Source: Heligmosomoides polygyrus polygyrus
Lineage: Eukaryota > Nematoda > Chromadorea > Rhabditida > Heligmosomidae
Length of the DNA: 64,000 nt
Assembly (NCBI GenBank): GCA_947396885.1
Contig: OX377201.1
Span: 10,864,332-10,928,331, forward strand
Direction: 5' to 3'
The translations under genes were made by a program, and so were the position numbers. Below, in pieces: positions 56,785-64,000 of this stretch. Numbering within the stretch: the first letter of the stretch is position 1; each line of letters starts with the position of its first letter. The notes beneath the pieces are model-generated. The model ran no database searches. It was not told the origin of the DNA and saw only the letters and a list, made by a program, of their open reading frames with translations.

Positions 56785-57890
56785 GGTCACCAAAAGATAA
56801 ACAAATCTATACTAGCGAGATGTAGTTTCATATCGCGGGGATCCGCGATCATAACATACTGCGCCGAGGCTTCGGGAAAGAAAACATACAGCCTTATCTT
56901 CTGCGACTCGAGAAAAAATGCGCGGATGTTGCAACTCAGCGCTATCAGATGACGGATCAGAACTGCGACGGTCTCGGCCTGAATAAAAGGGGGAAAGGGC
57001 ATCTCCTTTTGCTCCTCTCTCGTGCGCCTGGGGTTGCTCCTTTCTCGTGCTCCTGGGGTCTTATGTTTTCTTCTCTTTGCGCCCAGGTAACTTGCGTCTA
57101 CCCTTGGGGGAATCATCTGTTGCTAGGAAGTTACTGCTCGCTGCCTAGGGCCTTAGTATTTAGGTTTAGATTTAGGATTTTGTTGTAACTCTTTCGCTAT
57201 TGTGCATTGTTTATTGTAATTGTTTATCGGTTTAATTACCCAAGTTTGAGGTTCATAAAGTGCGCTTACGACTTGTGTGTGAACAATTGGTTCAAGCGAG
57301 GAGACATATTTTTCTCATACGTACAAGCAGACGTTTGGTGTTGCCAAATACGTCTCCCATTCAGTATTGTTTGTTGACGCACATGAGAACAAAGCAGACT
57401 CGACGTAATTTAGGCATTAGCAGGGCCCTCTGTTTTTCAGCATTTATCTGTGAAAAATCACACTGTCCTTGAAAGAATTTCCTAGAAACCTAGGTACGCA
57501 CTGTAACCATGCATTAGGAAGCATCGAGTTCTCTAGTTCTATGTGCGTGGGCGGCATCGAAGATGCGCGTAATTATGATTTACGATTTCGCGATTTACAC
57601 TTCTCGCTCATTTACACTTTCTTATGATCTGCGCGTACTAAATTTTGGGTCACAAATCTTTATTCAATTTCTCTTCTAAGGGCCAGTTCATCCTTAGTGA
57701 TTCCACGTCATTGCATTGAGCAAATAGCATGCCAAGTACCATAAAATGAAAGCTTGCGACACTTTTCATTCTAGATTCTGCAGTCTACCGAAATGCTGAA
57801 CAACGGCCTGCTAACGCGTAAATTACGCCTGACTTTCAGTATGAAGCAACATCTCACCAGTATAGATTTGTTTATCTCTTCGTCATCAGG
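56785..57890. repeat. Region with inverted ends of about 45 bp, possible TIR element
   Basis: 'agataaacaaatctatacta' near 56797 recurs inverted near 57858-57885 ('gatttgtttatctcttcg'). The interior contains no transposase; 57565-57600 has hAT-like 'tttacgattt' debris. Confidence 0.45.
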
Positions 57891-58190
57891 GCCCTGATTC
57901 ATGAACGCGGCCGGCGGTAAATCTTGTCCTGATTTACCTCGACGGTCACTTACTTGCCACTGACCGGAACTCTGTTTCTGATTCATGACCGCCGAAGCAA
58001 GTGTTTTGTCCCTGTCGAGTATTGAGTTTGCAGGTGAATTGGCAACGGGCCAGGGTCGTTTTGCGTTGGGTCAGATATTAGCAGGGGAACAAAACGCTTG
58101 CTTTGGCGGTAAATGTTGCCGGACGCGCTAGCGAGGCACCATTTACCTCGAGACTTACCGCTGATTTTTCCCGCAGCGCGTTCGTGAATC
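57891..58190. repeat. Possible short TIR element
   Basis: 'ccctgattcatgaacgcgg' near 57894 has an inverted partner 'gcgcgttcgtgaatcgcgg' near 58177. The interior repeats 'gattcatga' and 'ggtaaat' motifs. No target duplication seen. Confidence 0.35.
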
Positions 58191-58406
58191 GCGGGTAAGT
58201 GGGGAGTGGCTGTAGTTTTACACTTATCGGCGGGTAAGTCGTTCATCAAACAAAACGCTGCGTTGTGTTAGAAGACTGATATAGGTATTAGGTGCAATAC
58301 AAAATGCACAATTTATTGGCAAATTGGCATTTATTGCAGGCCCTGCGAATAAAGATCCACCTAAAAACCTCGTGTGGCACAGTATACAAACTGACAACTC
58401 ACAACA

Positions 58407-58760
58407 ATGCCGAGGTTTCAAGAAGAGAGAAGTTTGAGATTACTGGAAAACGTGCCGCCACATCTCTTCTCTCTGGTGCGCGAGGCAATTTCGCTTCGTC
58501 AGAAGGTGGTGCTTACCCGCCAAAGGCTGATATTCCTCCAACGCTGCCATACGACCGGTATCCTGCCATCGTTTGTGCGAAATAAGAAGATCGGAGCGAC
58601 GTGCAATCTTTCCGAAGATCATCCGGGCGTTATCAAGATATATCGCTCGATGTTAAAAGCACAATTTATTAGTTGGTCTAGGAAAAAACAAACTAACAGG
58701 ACTCCAAGAAACTCTGAAGATCAGCAAGACACCACCAGTGTAAAGCAGCAGCCCTTTTAG
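58407..58760 (+). other. Unclassified ORF, 117 codons, next to R4 arm
   Basis: An open frame from ATG with a coiled-coil-like stretch (LVREAISLRQKVVLTRQRLI) followed by FLQRC and LPSFVRNKK, then a basic tail. The 'FLxxC...PxFV' pattern recalls the N-terminal region of some retroelement polyproteins, possibly Penelope-like, but I cannot confirm this. It ends at the edge of the R4 arm and may be its 5' exon. Confidence 0.35.
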
Positions 58761-59340
58761 ACTGCTTTATTAGGTAAAGGTATAGGGTATAATTTAACAG
58801 TTACAGTCAAAGTGAACTAAATGCTCTTTGTAATTTACGACCTGGGATGGGCGTGAGTTTAGCAGCAGAATTATAGTGATTTCACAAGTGATGACAAAGC
58901 AATTCCAACCGGAAGGTTGATGAATTGAGAAATCTCGTTCTCAGGGTGGTCTTCGATGATTGCCAGGTATATAACTCTATCTTGGCCACGAAAGTTGAGA
59001 GCGCTTTTAAAGGAAAGCTATTCAATTGGCGGTAGGACTGTCTTTGTACCAGGTATGGAGCCGTTTAAGTCCTCCTTTAAGAGCCTTTAGCGAAGTAAGT
59101 GGTTTGAAGCCTCTTAAAAACCACAAACCTTTCTTGCATGTTCATGGAGCAATCTTAGCAGCTTTTTGCATAGTTTTATGTTCTATGTTCGATGCGATTT
59201 TTTGTTACTCCGCCAAATAGGTTCTGTTCTCGGACACGCTATACGGAAGCATTTTTGAACAACATTCGACTTCGAAATGCCTGTTTGAAACCCATAGTTC
59301 ACCCAGTTTTGCAGAGACAAACCTAGCTTGCGCGAAATGA
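58745..59340 (-). repeat. R4 inverted repeat, right arm
   Basis: Reverse complement of 53455-54065 with considerable divergence. Its outer end runs directly into the RTE relic. Confidence 0.6.
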
Positions 59341-59424
59341 GTTCGAAATACTTTTTTTAACCGAATGTTTTACTAACATTCTCCCACTGTGGTACTATGT
59401 TCCTGACTAGCATCATCAGGTCCT

Positions 59425-59720
59425 CGACCTATGCTTCCGATGCGAGCTTCTTCCGGCGACCTTCGTGGCCCGATCTTGGAGAGATCACCTTGTAGAAGGT
59501 GTGATCTTCCTTATAGAACTTCTCAAGCTCCACGTAGAAGGCGTCGACCTCTTCGTCGTCGTAGTCGGGTGTTGGAGCATAAGCGACGAACACAGTAAAA
59601 GCTGCGGCGGAGCCACATCGCCTCAGTCGCAGAAGCTCTTTCATATACAAAATTTGTGATACTCCCAACCAGATAGTCTACAATCCGACCAATGGAAAGG
59701 ATAGGGCCAACTCGCCCTCC
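59425..59720 (-). mobile_element. RTE-type LINE, endonuclease fragment
   Basis: The minus frame VFVAYAPTPDYDDEEVDAFY followed by ELEKFYKEDHTFYKVI is a clear piece of an RTE apurinic endonuclease. The catalytic GDFN that should follow is destroyed. Upstream frame pieces extend to about 59720. Confidence 0.7.
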
Positions 59721-60659
59721 TGAAGGGAAACCAGAAATTCTTTCGGTCCCCGACAGACAGCAGACAGTTTGACGTGAAACTGAATGAATGGAATTCTGAG
59801 TGAGAGTTTGTAAGAAGTTGAAGGCCCGAAGTAGGGTGGAAACAGCAATTGCTTCCGAGCAGTGCTGACGCATAGAGGAGAGACGTGGTGAGACGGAGCA
59901 GCAGTTGCCCAGTATCAAGCATGATGACTACATTCAAATAGTTTCTTATTCAACAAATTTCGCCTAAGAGGTTATTTTAAGGCATCGGTTACTGCTCGCC
60001 CTTGTGATTCAAGATCCCAACTCGTATCTAGTAGAGCTTAGCAAATAAGATACACCTGTCCGGAACTAGCGTTGGAAGCCGCATCCTATAATACACAGCT
60101 CACTTCAATGTGAAACGGCGACCAGGGGCCAGCTTCATCAATCGCTTACCGTCCTCTGACAATGAAAATACCGTCAAACCCCTTGATATGACATTCGTCA
60201 GCATCAGGTTTGGTGGTATCTTCACGGTTAAAACGGTTGAACAAAGAATGGTGAAACAGAAAGCGGTTGAATCTGGCCCGGGTGTGCTGTCAGGTAGGCG
60301 GCTGATAAATTGTATCGAACAAAGACAGCAGAACAGCTCGATATGTAGTCCTACTGTATATGTTATTCCTTCGTAATCCAGACATCAGCCTCTTTTGTGA
60401 TGGGTGACGCAAAAACTGCTATTTTCAAATTTGTTTGCGTGTCGCTGGGAGGTACAAATGGTGTTTTCGTGGATATGAGAAGGAACGTTGAAAAATATTA
60501 TTTTTCATAAAGGACTAGATTCATTACCTATTCGTTGGCAAAAATATATAGATTTCGGCGGTTTTTACTTCGATTAACAATGTTGTGCTTAAGTTGGGTT
60601 ACAGCTGTTTGAAGAAAGCGTCCGTCTCGGCGATTAATTTTGCGACAGCCTAGTAGTGA
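59721..60659. other. No gene recognised
   Basis: ORFs at 59641-59937 and 60110-60376 have no recognisable motif. Confidence 0.3.
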
Positions 60660-60958
60660 TATATAAGGATAAGGATAAAGGACGGCGTTACTCAATCCCT
60701 TCTGGGATGCGCCAGCGCATTCTACTTCTACGGGATGTCGTGGAGGCGACATGAATGCGTATTTGGCCATACAATGACTTGCGGTGGCCAGCCGATGAAC
60801 AAGTCAGCGCTTTATCCTTTCCAGACAAGTCTGGTACCAATTCACCGACCCTGGAGGGATGGAAGGCTTGGTTGGCCTGGGCGGGAAATCCGAACCAGGA
60901 ACCTGGTATCGGGTGCACGCGACAGTCGCGCCTCCTCCGACTGCGCTACACGCGCCCT
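60660..60958 (-). repeat. tRNA-derived SINE (family S1), most complete copy
   Basis: Minus strand: tRNA-like head with A box 'tagcgcagtcgg' and B-box-like 'ggttcggatttcc', a body of about 180 bp ('accaagccttccatccctcc', 'gtgaattggtaccagact', 'ccaccgcaagtcattgta') and a tail ending in 'ttatccttatccttatat'. The tail resembles the microsatellite at the RTE 3' ends, so the RTE machinery may mobilise it. Other copies are at 5045, 10345, 18153 and 40258. Confidence 0.75.
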
Positions 60959-62401
60959 AGTGATATATAACTCACAAATATATAATAGAGTGCTATTTGT
61001 ACTATCCTTTCTATTCTTTTCATTTTTTTGAGACTTTTCCGAAACAACGAACGCTTCCGTTTAGGACGAACAACGTTCGTGACACATCGGCTGAGTAATT
61101 ATTCTCGGATGGCCCATTCGAAGATAATCAAATTCGAATGTTCTAAATTCTTAGGCACTTGGAATTTGAATAATCAACATTTCTTAGAAACAGACAATTA
61201 TTCGAATATTTGATGGCACCATTCGAATGTTGGAGTGAGAAGGACCTCTTTTCTTGGCTCCTTAGCTCTAAGCTCCTTTCAATAAGCAATCATAATGGTT
61301 AATCACATCGAGTTCAACTTTTCAGATTTTTGGATTTGGAGGATCTCTTAGATACGAAACATCTTCTACTTGCAGGAGCAACATCTTCATCCGAAATTTT
61401 TCTCTATCAAATTTCGAGTGTTCCTGGCTAAAGCTCACTTAAGTGATCTGCCTACAAAAATTGTGAGGCACTCTTGGAACTGATATCGGAGAAGCAATTG
61501 AAGTATGGACTTCACGCGGAAAAATTCTATACATTTTGAAATAAAGAGCATCAGAGAGAGTGAGATTGTGAAAATAGTGAAAAATAACGACCTTCTGAAT
61601 CGGACAGGGCACTGACGTGTTTGGGACGACAAAATTGGATGTTCACAAAAATGATAAGTGGGTAAGTTTTTGAATTTCAGGAAAGACAATGGAAAAATTG
61701 AAAAAATAGAAAAATAGAAAAAGCTTTCTTACCATGTAGAAACTGCATTCAAAAATGAGGTCTTCATGCGGTGCATGTAGGGCTCGATTCTTGGAAAAAA
61801 AATGAAAAGACTTTGTATAAATGTAATTTTTTCGAATTTCAAAAAAGCCAATGGCTTTTTAAAAATTAGAAAAAAGTGCTTTTTCAAGCTGATTTCTATA
61901 TGGTAAGAAAACATGTTTCTTCTAGTTTTCAAAAAGTGATAGGGTTTTTCGAATTTCGAAAAACTGTCTAACTACTTCGTGAGCGAGCGAGTGTTTTCCT
62001 CCTGTAGTGTGTATTTGTCTCGCATTATTATACTATTTATGCTGAAGTGCTGGTGGTGGAAAAATTTTCGGGTAGCACGGAAAAAAGGTTTTGAAAACGC
62101 CGACGAACTATAGTAGTAAGTCTTCAATGGGCGCATTGATGACGTCGATACTTTAGAATTTAACTACATATCTTAAGCGAGTTGTTTGTGGGAAATTCAC
62201 CACATCGCCTACATTAGACATTCGCGCACGCCTTCAGGTCCTGGGAGATGGTAGAGCGTTTAGACCAATAATGAATCATCTCACCCTTCCGGAAAAGAGT
62301 CGTCTACCCGATCACCATGATCGATCGCCATTCCACTGCTGTATACTAGGTTGACATATGCGCTGTTGCACATTAAACTTTTATAGATTTGAATGCGTTG
62401 A
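60959..62401. other. AT-rich, low-complexity sequence, no gene
   Basis: 61430-61990 is rich in 'tttttcgaattt' and 'gaaaaa' tracts. No exon or element end is recognised. Confidence 0.35.
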
Positions 62402-62467
62402 GGCAAGAAACCGACAACTACCCCCACTTTAGCCGGCAAGAAACCGACAACTACCCCCACTTTAGCC
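62402..62467. repeat. Exact 33-bp tandem duplication
   Basis: A 33-base unit beginning 'ggcaagaaaccgacaacta' occurs twice without a mismatch (62402-62434 and 62435-62467). Recent by its identity. Confidence 0.9.
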
Positions 62468-62630
62468 CTATGACTACATCCGATCATCCGACCTGCGTAT
62501 TCTTCAAGAGATGGAACTTTAAAATATAATACGTAAAAGAACCCACACCCTTCGATAAGCTTTTTTACGGCTAGCTTAATGGTAACGATCTGGGAAAAAG
62601 GTCGGTGAACATACGTCAGGTAACACTATA

Positions 62631-63897
62631 CAGGTGTTCCAAAATAACGTGATGAAGTTTTGACGTTCTCCCATGCGAACGCATCGATCTGCAGCATGGC
62701 GGAGATGGTGCCATTTTTTGGACGCATCTTTCTAACCGTGCTATTATTTTTTGTGTTTTATGTTGTCCCAATTACGGTTTTTCTCAGATGATAAACCATC
62801 GCACTGCGATTTTGGAGCTTCATCGTCAAGGAAAATGCCTATGCGATATCGTTAACCTGCTTGGTCGACTGTCCCCACAGATACTCGTCGATGTAAGGAG
62901 CTTGGCCATAAAGGTGACCGTCCATGACAAGGAACAAATCGCACTGCCAATAAGCCGTAGATACGGAAAATCGAAAATCGAAAATCCCAAAATTGAGGGT
63001 CTCCTTAAAAAATCGCCTATGATATCTGTGTCAGTCGCACATCAGTGCATCGAATAGTCATAAAAAACACAAGGACTCAAGTCCTTCAAGTTCCATAAAG
63101 TCCAGCTCCTGGTGGACAGGAATAAGCGCGAACGGCTCCATTGATGCCGCTAGCTCAAGCTGCGGCCGCAGGTCGCGGGTGGGAGCGAACACTGTTCAGC
63201 TGTTCACCGTGGAGTAGGCTCACAACGTCACAACTTCACATGCTCACAGGATCTGATCTGGAAAAGTTTTAGCCATTATTTCCACCTCTGAACATCGTCA
63301 AAATCCGCAGGCGCTCATCGTTTGGGGAGGAATCTACATCAACGGAAAGATTCCGGGGTTTTTGTTGACGAAGGAATAAAAATAATTCAAGATGGATGTG
63401 CACCCATGGGATATCTTCGAGTCTGTGGCACTTCTCTAGTCCCAGCAGCATTTCAGCAATTCGCGATTGACGTTTCAACAAGACTCAATCCCTACACAGG
63501 GCAAAAAGTACGCAAGCATGGTGCAACGCCCATTTTCAGAACTTCATGTCTCCGGAAAGGTCACCGCACTCTCCGGATTTGAATCCTACGAACTACAGCG
63601 CGTGGTCCATTTTGAAGGCCAGGGTCCGCGCCAAGCGCCACCACAAGCTGGAGGCCCAGAAGACATCTCTGCCTTGGTAGTAGGAACGTCTCCAGATGAT
63701 CTGCTGACCATCGCCAAAAAGATTCACCACGAGTTTTGACTTCGGTATTCGCGCCAAGGGTGATCCTTTCGAATCCAGACTAATATGGTGTTGCCTAGTG
63801 TCTATGTCGTTGTTATCTATACATTGTTTTGTAAAATTGTGAGTTGTTTCATAGTTATAATTAAAAGACCTTCATCACGTTATTTTGTAACACCCTG
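62631..63897 (+). mobile_element. Tc1/mariner-type element, decayed, 1267 bp
   Basis: The ends CAGGTGTTCCAAAATAACGT and, reversed, CAGGGTGTTACAAAATAACG are flanked by TA (62629-62630 and 63898-63899). The plus frame 62788-63057 holds the helix-turn-helix start (AILELHRQGKCLCDIVNLL). Later shifted frames give an IVWGGI-like core near 63325, FQQDS near 63470 (second Asp) and the C-terminus LVVGTSPDDLLTIAKKIHHE at 63680-63736. Frameshifts and stops make it inactive. Confidence 0.75.
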
Positions 63898-64000
63898 TAT
63901 TGCAATACCACGTTTTCATAAACTCCCTTCAAAGTGGACTATTCAGAAAAATAAATGTTGATGTAGGTTCATCCAGTGGATTAGGCAACGAACAGATTCG

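Overview
The window looks like a piece of chromosome from a strongylid (hookworm-like) nematode. Three things point there: short-exon, minus-strand chemoreceptor genes of the nematode serpentine class T (Srt) type; splice acceptors a few bases before the ATGs, as expected for trans-spliced nematode genes; and a dense transposon load (Penelope-like, RTE, CR1, BEL/Pao, mariner/Tc1, hAT, piggyBac-like, tRNA-derived SINEs). The genus is inference; the nematode call is firm. There is no bacterial-style operon, CRISPR array or rRNA.

Host genes. Three Srt loci lie on the minus strand. Srt-A (1587-8696) is assembled from eight exons with consistent phases into an intact 344-residue seven-TM receptor. 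Srt-C (26683-46635) has the same eight exons with identical lengths (147, 141, 61, 99, 137, 147, 130, 173), but a 1317-bp Tc1/mariner-type element sits at a TA inside exon 7. Its first intron, if exon 1 belongs to it, is 16 kb of nested mobile elements. Srt-B (17529-17683) is only a last exon with its conserved 3' flank. No other host gene could be supported.

Mobile layer. 3.1-4.7 kb: Penelope-like element (PLE) and RTE fragments in an Srt-A intron. 6.9-7.9 kb: TTAA-flanked piggyBac-like element. 10.5-13.6 kb: decayed PLE carrying two nested DNA elements. 14.6-15.7 and 20.2-21.2 kb: two fold-back mariner MITEs, the second inside a long inverted repeat. 22-24.7 kb: Tc1-like element and a BEL/Pao relic. 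30.6-35.4 kb: two PLEs head to head. 35.4-39.9 kb: decayed RTE-type LINE interrupted by a CR1-type fragment. 41.9-44.8 kb: second inverted PLE pair with SINEs and tandem repeats. 45.5-46.3 kb: deleted mariner. 46.9-52.2 kb: inverted repeat holding a hAT inside a hAT. 53.5-59.3 kb: inverted repeat arms around a deleted mariner and GC-rich MITE. 62.6-63.9 kb: decayed Tc1/mariner.

The clearest biology is how insertions map onto each other: the receptor exon broken at a TA, a hAT-like element at the same point of two PLE copies but absent from a third, and hAT-in-hAT nesting with duplicated targets. I found no convincing new cellular system; the least understood items are the hammerhead-like cores at PLE ends, the inverted PLE pairs and a possible env-like ORF behind the BEL/Pao pol.
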